Shown: positions 15,663 through 24,664, counted from the first letter of the stretch. The stretch is DNA of 64,000 nt from Collimonas sp. OK607 (GCF_900111995.1 NZ_FOKF01000014.1:48982-112981), one strand, 5' to 3'. Numbers and translations: made by a program. The notes: generated from the letters alone by a model not told the origin.

Positions 15663-16586
15663 CTAGGGATCGATGGCGTAACCGGCTGCGATCCAGGCAT
15701 CTATCCCGCCTGACAACGGCCGCACTTTCTTGTAACCCCTTTGCATCAGCTGCTTGGCAACCAGGGCGGCCGAGGCTTCGTTAGGGCAAGCGCAGTAGAC
15801 AATTATTTCCTGATCCATCGGCGCATCGAAGACGAAGCTGTTGATTTCCTGATGCGATATGGCGTACGCACCGGGAATCCGCCCGGCCTGTTGCGAAGCC
15901 GGCGAGCGCACATCGACGATCGCCGGCGTGATGCCTTCCTTGAACAACTGATCCAGTTCCTCCACCGAGATACGCGCCATGCGCAAGGACATGCGGAAGC
16001 GCCGGCGCTGCCACCATTTGCTGGCGACAAAAATGGCAAATCCGGCGGCGACCAGCATCATGCCGTATTGGCCTAGCTGGGTCAGCACACCCAACAGATC
16101 GTCAATGGTAGTGCTGAACAGCGAACCGAGGAAGATCGCCAGGCCGGCCCACAATGCCGCGCCTAAGCTGTCGTAGACGATGAATGTCGTGCGGCTGGTG
16201 CCGATGGTGCCGGCCAGTGCACTGGCGATGGAAGCGAAACCGGGGATAAATTTGGCCACCAGCAGTGAGCGCGCGCCCCAGTGCGAATAGATCGTTTCAG
16301 TCTGGCGCACACAGGAATCCGGCGACAGCGAAATCCGGCACAGCGTAGACAGCACCTTCCTGCCATAACGCCGGCCCGCCAGATACCAGAGGAGGTCGGC
16401 GATCAACGCCGCCACTACCGCGGTGAGCAGCAACACCGGCGCCGAGTAGTCGCCGCGGTGCATCAAGGCGCCGGTAATCACCAGGGTTGGATACGCCGGT
16501 ACCGGCGCTCCCAGCTGTTCCGCCAGCACATTGAAAAATACGATGACCAGCCCATATTGCTCAATCAAATGAAACAAATAGGTCAT
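15663..16586 (-). CDS. DedA/VTT membrane protein fused to a rhodanese domain
   Basis: 307 residues. Residues 1-190 are a DedA (SNARE-associated/VTT) membrane domain, with the family segments EQLGAPVPAYPTLVITGAL and the GARSLLVAKFIPGFASIASALAG motif containing the R and P residues typical of DedA. Residues 207-307 form a rhodanese domain ending in LSGGIDAWIAAGY, with the active-site cysteine C265 in YCACPNEASA. DedA proteins are proposed lipid scramblases/flippases; the rhodanese part may move sulfane sulfur or sense thiols. Followed by lysR at 35 bp. Confidence 0.9.
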   Translation of the reverse strand: MTYLFHLIEQYGLVIVFFNVLAEQLGAPVPAYPTLVITGALMHRGDYSAPVLLLTAVVAALIADLLWYLAGRRYGRKVLSTLCRISLSPDSCVRQTETIYSHWGARSLLVAKFIPGFASIASALAGTIGTSRTTFIVYDSLGAALWAGLAIFLGSLFSTTIDDLLGVLTQLGQYGMMLVAAGFAIFVASKWWQRRRFRMSLRMARISVEELDQLFKEGITPAIVDVRSPASQQAGRIPGAYAISHQEINSFVFDAPMDQEIIVYCACPNEASAALVAKQLMQRGYKKVRPLSGGIDAWIAAGYAIDP

Positions 16587-16663
16587 CTCTTTCGTCGCCT
16601 CATCGCCATGTCAGGGATTGCCAGATCGGCAATATTAAAATACCGCAGTAAATTCCTTAACTA

Positions 16664-17374
16664 TTATAAAGTTGATGGCGATCCGGCTCCGGTCTTTTCT
16701 GAAAGATATTCCGTGGCGGCCAGCCAGGCCAGCATCGCAGCCGGCAACAACAGGGCAAAAAACAGCAGGTACTTGTAGGCGAACGCACCGCCTATCGCAC
16801 CGGTGCCGAATGCTACCACCGGCCAGAAGAACTTGATGCAGCGCTGGCGTACCACGTCGTCCGCCGCGCCGCGCAGGATGTCGACCAGATCGATCACCAG
16901 CTGAGTGACATTGCCGGTCATTACCGTGGTCGGCGTCAGGTGCTGCAAGATCAGGCGGCTGCTGGCATTCTGCACGCCCATGCTGGCGGCGCCGCATATG
17001 CCGGCCAGCAAAGCCAGCGGCGCCTCCGTATTACCCACAGGCTCGGCCAGACAACCGGCGACCATGAAGCACAGCAAAAAGAACAATTGCAGCAACAGCA
17101 GATAAGGCATAGGTATCCTGGCGCTGCGTTCCAGCCAGATGTGCGCCATGCGCGTCAGCGCCACCGCGAATATGAAAGCCGGGAACGCCAGCAACTTGAT
17201 CAGCACGCCGTGCGAATGATTGGCCAGCTCGCTGCCGATCAGCACGAAGTTGCCGGTGACGTGCGCGGTGAACAAACCGAACAAGGCGATAAAACCGACT
17301 GTATCGACATAACCGGCCAGGAAACTCAATACGATCGACTGATGGGTCATACGGTTGCTTGGCTGCTGCATCAT
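16664..17374 (-). CDS. YoaK/DUF1275 family membrane protein
   Basis: 236 residues with about six hydrophobic helices. The N-terminal LSFLAGYVDTVGFIALFGLFTAHVTGNFV and the middle GAASMGVQNASSRLILQHLTPTTVMTGNVTQ are the paired signatures of DUF1275 (YoaK). Function unknown. GAGG just upstream suits the second of the two adjacent ATG codons slightly better. It lies downstream of the two XapX genes on the same strand with a 23-bp gap, so it probably belongs to the same transcription unit. Confidence 0.88.
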   Translation of the reverse strand: MMQQPSNRMTHQSIVLSFLAGYVDTVGFIALFGLFTAHVTGNFVLIGSELANHSHGVLIKLLAFPAFIFAVALTRMAHIWLERSARIPMPYLLLLQLFFLLCFMVAGCLAEPVGNTEAPLALLAGICGAASMGVQNASSRLILQHLTPTTVMTGNVTQLVIDLVDILRGAADDVVRQRCIKFFWPVVAFGTGAIGGAFAYKYLLFFALLLPAAMLAWLAATEYLSEKTGAGSPSTL

Positions 17375-17397
17375 ATCCTCATCTCAAACCCGTTTCG

Positions 17398-17550
17398 TTA
17401 AACCCGGCCCGCGACCACATAGCCGAGCGTCATCGCCACCACCAGCAAGGCGCCGACCGGAGTCGGCGGCGTTGGCGAAGGTAAATCGAACCAGCGGCAG
17501 ACTGCGCCCACCAACAATCCCAGGACGGCACCCAGCAGCAGGGCAATCAT
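17398..17550 (-). CDS. XapX-domain small membrane protein, copy 2
   Basis: A 50-residue protein. N-terminal helix MIALLLGAVLGLLVGAVCRW, then the XapX-type centre FDLPSPTPPTPVGALLVVAM and a second helix ending YVVAGRV. It is clearly a paralogue of the upstream 63-residue protein: AVCRWFDLPSPTPPTPVGALLV here aligns with AACRLAQIPVPSPPVLSGALLV there. Its ATG overlaps the stop of that gene (ATGA), so it is translationally coupled. XapX (DUF1427) proteins are two-helix membrane proteins of unknown function. Confidence 0.85.
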   Translation of the reverse strand: MIALLLGAVLGLLVGAVCRWFDLPSPTPPTPVGALLVVAMTLGYVVAGRV

Positions 17551-17738
17551 GATTGCCTCTCAGGCGCAACGCGGGCAGCCAGGTAACGTCCCACCAGCCA
17601 ATATCCGCTACTCATCATGAACACCAGCAGCGCTCCGCTTAACACCGGCGGCGAAGGCACCGGAATCTGCGCGAGGCGGCAAGCGGCGCCAACCACGAAC
17701 GATAATAGCAAACCCAATAGTATCTTTGTATAACGCAT
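17547..17738 (-). CDS. XapX-domain small membrane protein, copy 1
   Basis: 63 residues: helix one ILLGLLLSFVVGAACRL, Pro-rich turn AQIPVPSPPVLSG, helix two ALLVFMMSSGYWLVGRYLA. This is the XapX/DUF1427 pattern. It overlaps the next XapX gene by ATGA and lies 61 bp downstream of a large amidohydrolase gene on the same strand. The tandem pair probably forms a heteromeric membrane unit; that is inference. Confidence 0.85.
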   Translation of the reverse strand: MRYTKILLGLLLSFVVGAACRLAQIPVPSPPVLSGALLVFMMSSGYWLVGRYLAARVAPERQS

Positions 17739-17799
17739 GATAATCCCCGGTAATAGATGACGGCCGCAGAATCAACTCCAGGCGGCCTTCGTCGCAAGC

Positions 17800-19653
17800 T
17801 TAAAAAGCGAAACAGCTGCAACCCAGTGCGCCCCAGAATCCGGAATAATCGGAAATCGGTACGCTCGACTTCCTTGCTGCGTCATGCGCATGGGCGTGCA
17901 CCCCGCAAGCACCCGCACACTGATGCGGCAAGGCTGTGGCCTGGCGTTGTTGTGCCAGCGGACGATAATGTCCCGGCACCGTCTTCACCGGCGACCAATC
18001 CGGCAATACCGGGATCGGCGGTGGCGCCAGCGGCGTAAATTCTGCAGTGCCGTAGACGATCTTGCCGCCGACAATCGTCAGCACCGATTCCAGCGCCTTG
18101 ATGCTGTCTTCATCGATGGCGAAAAAGTCCGCTGACAAGACTGCCAGATCGGCCAGTTGTCCTTGCTTGATGCGGCCTTTCTTGCCTTGCTCGCTGGAGA
18201 ACCAGGCGCTGCCTGCAGTCCACAGTTCGAGTGCGGTTTCCCGCGGCAACCTGGCTGCGGTGTCATACAGCTTCATGCCGCCGACGGTGCGCCCGGATAC
18301 CAGCCAGTACAATGCAGTCCAAGGGTTGTAGCTGGCCACGCGGGTAGCGTCGGTGCCGGCGCCGACCGGCACTCCCATCTCCAGCATGCGTGCGACAGGC
18401 GGCGTGTGGGCCGCAGCTGCGGCGCCATAACGGTCGACAAAATACTCGCCCTGGAACGCCATCCGGTGCTGGATTGCGATACCGCCGCCAAGTACGCGCA
18501 CCCGTTCGATATTGTGCGGCGTGATGGTTTCCGCATGATCGAAGATCCAGTGCAAGCCGTCGAAAGGAATATCGCGATTTACCTTTTCAAACACGTCCAG
18601 CATGCGGCTGATCGACTCGTTGTAAGTGGCATGCAGGCGGAACGGCCAGCGGTTCGACACCAGATGCCGCACCACTTTTTCCAACTCGTCTTCCATGCCT
18701 GCCGCGAGCTCTGGCCGCGGCTCCAGGAAGTCTTCAAAATCTGCCGCCGAAAACACCAGCATTTCGCCGGCGCCGTTATGGCGATAAAAATCATCGCCGT
18801 GGCCGGGACTGATCATGTCGGTCCATTTCTGGAAATCCCCCAGTTCCTGCCCTTTGCGCTGGGTGAACAGGTTGTAGGCGATACGTATCGTCAATTGCTG
18901 ATCACGTGCCAGCTGGTCGATGATCGCGTAGTCTTCGGGATAATTCTGGAAACCGCCGCCGGCATCGATGGCGCTGGTAATCCCTAGCCGGTTCAGCTCG
19001 CGCATGAACTGGCGGGTAGAGTTGACTTGCTGCTCGTGCGGCAGCGCCGGCCCCTTGGCCAGGGTGGCGTACAGGATCATGGCGTTCGGCCTGGCGATCA
19101 GCATGCCGGTCGGATTGCCAGCCGCATCGCGCTGGATTTCGCCGCCAGGCGGATTCGGCGTGTCTTTGGTATACCCCACGGCGCGCAAGGCGGCGCGGTT
19201 GAGCAAGGCGCGGTCGTACAAGTGCAAGATAAACACCGGCGTGTCAGGTGCTGCCGCGTTGATTTCTTCCAGGGTCGGCATGCGCTTTTCGGCAAACTGG
19301 AACTCGGTCCAGCCGCCGACCACGCGCACCCACTGCGGATGCGAGGTGCGCAACGCCTGTTCCTTCAGCATGCGCAAGGCATCTGCCAGCGAAGGCACGC
19401 CTTCCCAGCGCAATTCCAGGTTGTAGTTGAGGCCGCCACGGATCAGGTGCAGGTGTGAATCGTTCAAGCCGGGTACTACCGTGCGGCCATTCAACTCTAT
19501 CACCTGGGTCGTCGCACCGCGATGACGCATCACCTCTTCGGCATCGCCGACTGCAATGAATTTACCGTCCAGGATTGCCACTGCCGTCGCCAGCGGCTGC
19601 GTCTTGTCGACTGTATGAAAGCGGCCGTTCAATAAAATCATGTCTGCATGCAT
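17800..19653 (-). CDS. Amidohydrolase family protein (YtcJ-like)
   Basis: 617 residues, slightly longer than usual for the family. Metal-dependent hydrolase of the amidohydrolase superfamily: N-terminal beta-sandwich strands (ADMILLNGRFHTVD), the first metal motif VPGLNDSHLHLIRGG, later FRLHATYNESI, HWIFDHAETI and the late GAGTDATRV Asp motif. The C-terminal 50 residues are rich in Ala, His and Cys (QCAGACGVHAHAHDAA), which looks like an added tail. AGGAGATAACC precedes the ATG. No substrate can be named. It probably forms an operon with the isochorismatase-like gene upstream and the XapX genes downstream. Confidence 0.88.
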   Translation of the reverse strand: MHADMILLNGRFHTVDKTQPLATAVAILDGKFIAVGDAEEVMRHRGATTQVIELNGRTVVPGLNDSHLHLIRGGLNYNLELRWEGVPSLADALRMLKEQALRTSHPQWVRVVGGWTEFQFAEKRMPTLEEINAAAPDTPVFILHLYDRALLNRAALRAVGYTKDTPNPPGGEIQRDAAGNPTGMLIARPNAMILYATLAKGPALPHEQQVNSTRQFMRELNRLGITSAIDAGGGFQNYPEDYAIIDQLARDQQLTIRIAYNLFTQRKGQELGDFQKWTDMISPGHGDDFYRHNGAGEMLVFSAADFEDFLEPRPELAAGMEDELEKVVRHLVSNRWPFRLHATYNESISRMLDVFEKVNRDIPFDGLHWIFDHAETITPHNIERVRVLGGGIAIQHRMAFQGEYFVDRYGAAAAAHTPPVARMLEMGVPVGAGTDATRVASYNPWTALYWLVSGRTVGGMKLYDTAARLPRETALELWTAGSAWFSSEQGKKGRIKQGQLADLAVLSADFFAIDEDSIKALESVLTIVGGKIVYGTAEFTPLAPPPIPVLPDWSPVKTVPGHYRPLAQQRQATALPHQCAGACGVHAHAHDAARKSSVPISDYSGFWGALGCSCFAF

Positions 19654-19753
19654 GGTTATCTCCTCACGCGATTGATGTGATGCTATTGATCTAATGCAAC
19701 ACGGAAAACGCGGCCCTGTCAGTAACTAAGTGGTGGAACAGGGCTGGCCGGTC

Positions 19754-20407
19754 TTAATGTGCTTCGGAGGCATTGAACATGGTCTTGGCATAAATCAAAC
19801 CAAGGCCGTAGCCCCCGCCATGCGCAATCGAGGTGGCCACGGTTTCGTTGTAGGTTTCGCCGCGCGCCCAGTCGCGTTGCAGTTCCAGCAGGTACTGCAG
19901 CGAAGTCATGGGCCGCGCACCTTGCTGGATCATGCGTTCAACTGCTCGCTGGTGCGCCTCTTCCGACACATCGCCGCTGGCGTCAGTGATGACATACACC
20001 TCGAATCCCTGGTCCAGGGCTGACAGGGCAGGACCGACGATGCACACCGAAGTCCACAGTCCGGCCAGCACGATCTTGCCCTTGCCGATGGCATTGACCC
20101 GTTCGGCAATGCGCGCATCTTCCCAGGTATTCATGGTGGTCCGGTCTATCACTTCCTGCTCAGGGAACACGGTTTTGATTTCGTCGAAGACAGGGCCTGA
20201 AAACGACTTTTCGGCGACCGAGGTCAAAATGGTCGACACCTTGAATTCCTTTGCGGCCTTGGCTACCAATGCGACGTTATTGCGCAAGGACGCCAGATCG
20301 ATGGATTTGGTGGCGAACGCCATTTGCGATTGGTGATCGATCATGATCAGGGTGTGGTTGGCAGGATCCAACATTGTGCTTCCAGGCTTGGCTGTTGCGA
20401 TTGGCAT
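19754..20407 (-). CDS. Isochorismatase-family cysteine hydrolase (YcaC-like)
   Basis: 217 residues. Alpha/beta fold of the cysteine-hydrolase/isochorismatase family, with catalytic Asp D24 (IMIDHQSQMAF) and nucleophile C122 in AGLWTSVCIVGPALSAL, plus the cis-peptide region before it. YcaC-type proteins are octameric hydrolases of unknown natural substrate, thought to act on amides. AGAGGAAAAATC precedes the ATG. First gene of a likely four- or five-gene leftward operon (hydrolase, amidohydrolase, two XapX, DUF1275). Confidence 0.9.
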   Translation of the reverse strand: MPIATAKPGSTMLDPANHTLIMIDHQSQMAFATKSIDLASLRNNVALVAKAAKEFKVSTILTSVAEKSFSGPVFDEIKTVFPEQEVIDRTTMNTWEDARIAERVNAIGKGKIVLAGLWTSVCIVGPALSALDQGFEVYVITDASGDVSEEAHQRAVERMIQQGARPMTSLQYLLELQRDWARGETYNETVATSIAHGGGYGLGLIYAKTMFNASEAH

Positions 20408-20558
20408 GATTTTTCCTCTTTAATATGCAATTAATTCGACATTTAAACAAGAATCAGGAAAGTGCTGATTTTTATTGACTCGCGCAAGGTCACTGCCAAT
20501 GAACTGCAGTATGGTCGAGGGAAAATCAAAAGAAAAACGGAAAATTTGCAGACCAATG

Positions 20559-20573
20559 ATCGAATTAATCGAT
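20559..20573. promoter_or_regulatory. Palindrome upstream of the hydrolase operon
   Basis: ATCGA-ATTAA-TCGAT is an inverted repeat, and the overlapping ATTAAT-CGAT-AATTAAT extends the symmetry. It is in a 270-bp AT-rich region between the isochorismatase-like gene and the GGDEF gene, about 150 bp before the former. It resembles a regulator site, but assignment is not possible from sequence alone. Confidence 0.4.
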
Positions 20574-20676
20574 AATTAATTTTTCTATATTTTTTAACAG
20601 ATGGAGCGCGAGGAAAGAGCCATGAAATGCAACGTGTTGAAGAATATGCGTGCCGTAAAGAAGCCTCAGGCCAGTC

Positions 20677-22131
20677 TCAGGTCAATTCGTCCAGAAGCGA
20701 ATGGCCATAGACGGTGAAGCGACTTTTGCCCTGGCGCTTGGCCTGGTACATGGCTTCATCTGCCTGACGCAAGGCTGCATCCCACTCCAGGCTATCGGCC
20801 TGGCACAGGGCGATGCCGATGCTGCAGCCGATACCGTCGCCGATGGCGGCGACGCGACTGACTACGCGGCTGGCAACCGCGGTAGCAGTGGCTTTGATGA
20901 CGGCCGGGGTGGCCACCAGGCACACCACGAATTCATCGCCGCCGACCCGCCCGGCGATATCGCTGTCCCTGAGGACCGACCTGAGGGCGGCGGCCACTTC
21001 AACCAGCACGGTATCGCCGCGGTCATGCCCGAGATTGTCGTTAATCTGCTTGAACCCGTCCAGGTCGATGAACAATAGCGCTACCGCCTGCTGATTGAGC
21101 AAGCCGCTGCTACGCAGGGTTTCCGCCAGTTCGAGAAACAGCGAACGGCTGGGGAGACCGGTCAGATCGTCCAGCCGCACCTGATCCATCTTGACTTCCA
21201 ACATGGCGTTATTGAGCGCCAGCAGGCGAGCATCCTGCACCGTTTTCAGATAGACCTGGTTCATTTCGCGCAAATAGATCAGCAGCAGCGCCGTCGCCGA
21301 AATCAGTGCATTGCAGCGGCCGACGTACCAGCCGACTGAAAACTGGCTGCCGCCCGCCATGGTGATGCTGGTGTCGCATAACAGCGCAACCAGGGCAACT
21401 CCCAGCCACACTTGCAAGACTGTCTTGAAGCGTGAGACCTGCCACAATATCAATAAGGTCAAAGCGATAATAAACTGGAGAAAGGGACCGATGCCGCTAG
21501 TGACCACACGATGAAAATTGCCGTTGTCTTCGAGTTGCGGCAATTGCTCATGAAATACGATAACCGGGACCAGGCTTGTCACCAGCGCCACCACTACTAC
21601 CGCCATCAGCACTTGCTCCATGCGCTCGGGATGGCGAGTCGCCAGAGCAGGATTCCAGCGGAGGCTCGCAGCATAAAGCAAAATCCCCAGCGCCATTCCC
21701 GCGTGCCAGAAAACCCACAGCCAGATGGTAGTTTGCGCTCCGCCCAGAACCGCCCTTTGCGGCAGGAACATATCGGGCAAAGCCAGGAATTGCACGATGA
21801 GAATCCCGGCGCAATAGAAACAGCCGCCACCGATGTAGAGCAAATCGAGTGTCCTGGTAGCCCGATAGTGGGCAAAGATCAAATAGGTAATGATGACGTA
21901 GGCAACGACAGTCGCCGTCTGGTACGAAGGAAGGAAGGCCGGCACCCGCGGCCCCATGAACGCCGCCAGCGGCAGTAACAGCAGCGTTGCCACGACAATT
22001 CCGATGCACGCCCACAATGCGCGCCGCCGCTGGTCGCCGGTCGCCAGACGCGTCGCGGGCGAAGCACTTGCGTGGTGCCAGGCTGGCTTGGAGAAGGCGG
22101 TCTTACCTGCATTGATTGCGCGGTCGGTCAT
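20677..22131 (-). CDS. MASE4-type membrane diguanylate cyclase
   Basis: 484 residues. The first 280 residues contain about eight hydrophobic helices resembling the MASE4 sensor domain (YIGGGCFYCAGILIVQFLALPDMFLP; WLWVFWHAGMALGILLY). The C-terminal GGDEF domain has the intact catalytic motif GGDEF at 397-401 and an RxxD inhibitory site (RDSD) five residues before it, so it should synthesise c-di-GMP from GTP with product inhibition. FIDLDGFKQINDNLGHDRGD is the usual upstream element. Divergent from a quinone oxidoreductase gene. Confidence 0.93.
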   Translation of the reverse strand: MTDRAINAGKTAFSKPAWHHASASPATRLATGDQRRRALWACIGIVVATLLLLPLAAFMGPRVPAFLPSYQTATVVAYVIITYLIFAHYRATRTLDLLYIGGGCFYCAGILIVQFLALPDMFLPQRAVLGGAQTTIWLWVFWHAGMALGILLYAASLRWNPALATRHPERMEQVLMAVVVVALVTSLVPVIVFHEQLPQLEDNGNFHRVVTSGIGPFLQFIIALTLLILWQVSRFKTVLQVWLGVALVALLCDTSITMAGGSQFSVGWYVGRCNALISATALLLIYLREMNQVYLKTVQDARLLALNNAMLEVKMDQVRLDDLTGLPSRSLFLELAETLRSSGLLNQQAVALLFIDLDGFKQINDNLGHDRGDTVLVEVAAALRSVLRDSDIAGRVGGDEFVVCLVATPAVIKATATAVASRVVSRVAAIGDGIGCSIGIALCQADSLEWDAALRQADEAMYQAKRQGKSRFTVYGHSLLDELT

Positions 22132-22312
22132 TGCCTGTTCTTTATAAAGCTCCTGGATGTTTTAATTTCCAAAAAGAAACTTTCCTTGCGGCCATTAAAT
22201 CATAACTTGAATGCCTACAACGGGCTAATACAAAAAAGCTATCAATATCGGTTTCAAAAGAGAATTACAAGTTGCAATACAATGGTCGTTTCCCCTTCCT
22301 TGAGACCATGCC

Positions 22313-23296
22313 ATGCGCGCTATCGAAATCACCCATCCCGGCGGTCCGGATGTATTGCAAATCTGCGAACGCCCTCTCCCGTCTTTCAAACCGGGCGAAG
22401 TATTGATCAAGGTGCAGGCCGCCGGCATCAACCGGCCCGACGTGTTTCAACGCACCGGCAATTACTCGCCGCCGCCGGGCGCATCTGATTTGCCGGGGCT
22501 GGAAGTCGCAGGTGAAATTGTCGATGGCGATTTCAGCGACAGCACTTTCAAGAAAGGCGATCTGGTATGCGCGCTGGTCCAGGGTGGCGGTTACGCCGAA
22601 TACTGTTGCGCACCGACCGCGCAGTGCCTGCCGCTGCCCGATGGCTGGAGCGCCGTGGAAGCGGCATCGCTGCCGGAAACTTTTTTTACCGTCTGGAGCA
22701 ATGTGTTCGATCGGGCAAAGCTGGCGAGCGGCGAAATCTTGCTGGTGCAGGGCGGCAGTTCCGGCATTGGCGCAGCCGCGATCCAGATCGCAACGGCACT
22801 CGGCCATCGGGTATTCGCCACTGCCGGCTCGGATGAAAAATGCCGTGCCTGCGAAGAGCTGGGTGCCGAACGCGGGATTAACTACCGTACTGAAGACTTC
22901 GCCGCTGTCATCAAGGAAGCAACCGGCGGCAAAGGCGTCGATGTCATCCTCGACATGGTAGCCGGCGATTATGTTCCGCGCGAAATAAAGTGCCTGGCCG
23001 ACGACGGCCGCCTGGTATTCATCGCCACTCTCGGCGGCAGCAGCGCCAATATCGATTTCCGCCATATCTTCATGCGGCGCCTGACGATTACCGGTTCGAC
23101 TTTACGACCACGGCCGATCGCCTTCAAGGCCGCCATTGCGGCTCAATTGCGCGAGCGCGTCTGGCCGCTGCTGGCGGCAAGGAAAATCAAACCGGTGATT
23201 TTCAAGACATTCCCGCTTGAGCAGGCGGCGCAAGCGCATGCATTGATGGAGAGTAGTTCGCACATCGGCAAGATCATGCTGACCGTCGAACACTAA
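22313..23296 (+). CDS. NAD(P)H:quinone oxidoreductase, PIG3 family
   Basis: 327 residues, zinc-free MDR superfamily. N-terminal GroES-like part (MRAIEITHPGGPDVLQ; AAGINRPDVFQRTGNYSPPPGASDLPGLEVAG, typical of TP53I3/PIG3) and a Rossmann domain with the NADPH-binding QGGSSGIGAAAIQIA. Reduces quinones by one electron in studied homologues. Ends at a strong bidirectional terminator shared with the cytochrome genes. The start has only a weak GAGA upstream but fits the conserved N-terminus. Confidence 0.92.
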   Translation: MRAIEITHPGGPDVLQICERPLPSFKPGEVLIKVQAAGINRPDVFQRTGNYSPPPGASDLPGLEVAGEIVDGDFSDSTFKKGDLVCALVQGGGYAEYCCAPTAQCLPLPDGWSAVEAASLPETFFTVWSNVFDRAKLASGEILLVQGGSSGIGAAAIQIATALGHRVFATAGSDEKCRACEELGAERGINYRTEDFAAVIKEATGGKGVDVILDMVAGDYVPREIKCLADDGRLVFIATLGGSSANIDFRHIFMRRLTITGSTLRPRPIAFKAAIAAQLRERVWPLLAARKIKPVIFKTFPLEQAAQAHALMESSSHIGKIMLTVEH

Positions 23297-23336
23297 ATAA
23301 AAAAAGCAGCCATCTTCTTCTGGGCTGCTTTTTTTG
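23297..23336. terminator. Bidirectional terminator
   Basis: 9-bp stem AAAGCAGCC / GGCTGCTTT (23303-23311 with 23323-23331), preceded by A-run and followed by T7. Serves the quinone oxidoreductase (+) and the triheme cytochrome gene (-). Confidence 0.95.
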
Positions 23337-23349
23337 AAAAACCTCAGAG

Positions 23350-24648
23350 CTAATCCAACGGCACCGAACGATAGCGGCTAACTTCCGAGGCGCTCACAAT
23401 CGGCGCCTTGTTGCCCCAGCTGTTGCGGATATACGAGACGACCGCAGCCACTTCACTATCGCTCAGCGTCGGGCCGTATGGCGGCATGCCGTAAGGACGC
23501 GGATTGGCCGCCGTACTCGGTGCGAAGCCGCCGTTCAGCACTACCCGGATCGCATTCACCGGCGCCGACATGGTGATTGCGTGATTGCTTGCCAGCGGCG
23601 GATAAGCCGGCCATACGCCTTTGCCGGAAGCCTGGTGGCAATCCGCGCAATGATTCTTGTAGATCTTCTGGCCAAGCTCCAGCGCGCTTGCCACCTGGTC
23701 AGGACTGGCTCGCTCTTTTTCCGCTGCCGCTTCCTTCTGGCGCGGCAACGATTTCAAATAAACCGCCATCGCGCGGACATCTCCATCGCTCAGATGCTGC
23801 AAGCTGGCGCCCACCACTTCCGCCATCGGCCCCAACACTGTGCCGCGCGGCGAGATGCCGTCTTTCAGCAAAGCGCTGATGTGCTGGATATCCCAGTCGC
23901 CAAGACCGATTTCTTCATCCGATGTCAGTGACGGTGCGTACCAGTTCACCACCGGGATAAAGCCCCCTCCCAGCTCCGCTTTCAGATCGCTGCCGCCAAG
24001 TGCGTTGCGGGTGGTGTGGCAAGCGCTGCAGTGACCCAGCCCTTGCACCAGGTAAGCACCGCGATTCCATTCGACCGATTGTTGCGTCTCTGCCAGATAT
24101 ACGCCAGGCCGGAAATACAGGGCGCGCCAGCCATAGAGCAGGAACCGCTGGTTATAGGGAAAACGCAAATCGTGTTCCAGATTCTTTTGCTGTACCGGCG
24201 GCACACTCTGCAAATACGCAAACATCGCATCGGCATCGGCGCGCGTGACCTTGGTGTAGTTCGTGTACGGAAAAGCCGGGTACAGCAAGCTGCCGTCTTT
24301 CGATTTACCGTTATGCAGCGCGCGCCAGAAATCGTCGGCCGACCAGGTGCCGATACCGGTTTCCTTGTCAGGCGTGACATTCGGTGAATAGACGGCGCCG
24401 AACGGCGTCTGTATCGCTCGCCCGCCCGCCAGCTCCTTGCCACCGCGCGCTGTATGGCAAGCCATGCAATCGCCGGTGCGCACCAGATAGGCGCCGTGCG
24501 CGATCTGTTCGGTGGAACTCATCGCAGCGGTCGTAGCCGCCGGTGACTGCCCGCCTCGATCATCGACGTTGAGCATTGCCACTACCCCGATTACCACCGC
24601 GATCAGCAACACAAGAGCGGCGGCTGCCCACATGAATATCCGTTTCAT
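23350..24648 (-). CDS. Triheme cytochrome c (alcohol dehydrogenase subunit type)
   Basis: 432 residues. N-terminal membrane anchor/uncleaved signal (MKRIFMWAAAALVLLIAVVIGVVA), then three c-type heme sites: CMACH, CSACH and CADCH, one per cytochrome c domain. The order resembles the membrane-bound cytochrome subunit of PQQ-alcohol, gluconate or aldehyde dehydrogenases, which passes electrons to quinone or an oxidase. The ATG at 24648 was chosen because GGAG lies 7 nt before it; the longer frame overlaps the upstream gene. No dehydrogenase gene is adjacent, so the electron donor is unknown. Confidence 0.9.
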   Translation of the reverse strand: MKRIFMWAAAALVLLIAVVIGVVAMLNVDDRGGQSPAATTAAMSSTEQIAHGAYLVRTGDCMACHTARGGKELAGGRAIQTPFGAVYSPNVTPDKETGIGTWSADDFWRALHNGKSKDGSLLYPAFPYTNYTKVTRADADAMFAYLQSVPPVQQKNLEHDLRFPYNQRFLLYGWRALYFRPGVYLAETQQSVEWNRGAYLVQGLGHCSACHTTRNALGGSDLKAELGGGFIPVVNWYAPSLTSDEEIGLGDWDIQHISALLKDGISPRGTVLGPMAEVVGASLQHLSDGDVRAMAVYLKSLPRQKEAAAEKERASPDQVASALELGQKIYKNHCADCHQASGKGVWPAYPPLASNHAITMSAPVNAIRVVLNGGFAPSTAANPRPYGMPPYGPTLSDSEVAAVVSYIRNSWGNKAPIVSASEVSRYRSVPLD

Positions 24649-24664
24649 TCTTGGCTCCGCTTCA

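Noticed and set aside
17384..17569. A 61-codon frame overlapping the second XapX gene
   Set aside because: In another frame on the same strand; lacks hydrophobic helices, whereas the 50-codon frame shows a clear XapX paralogue with ATGA coupling.
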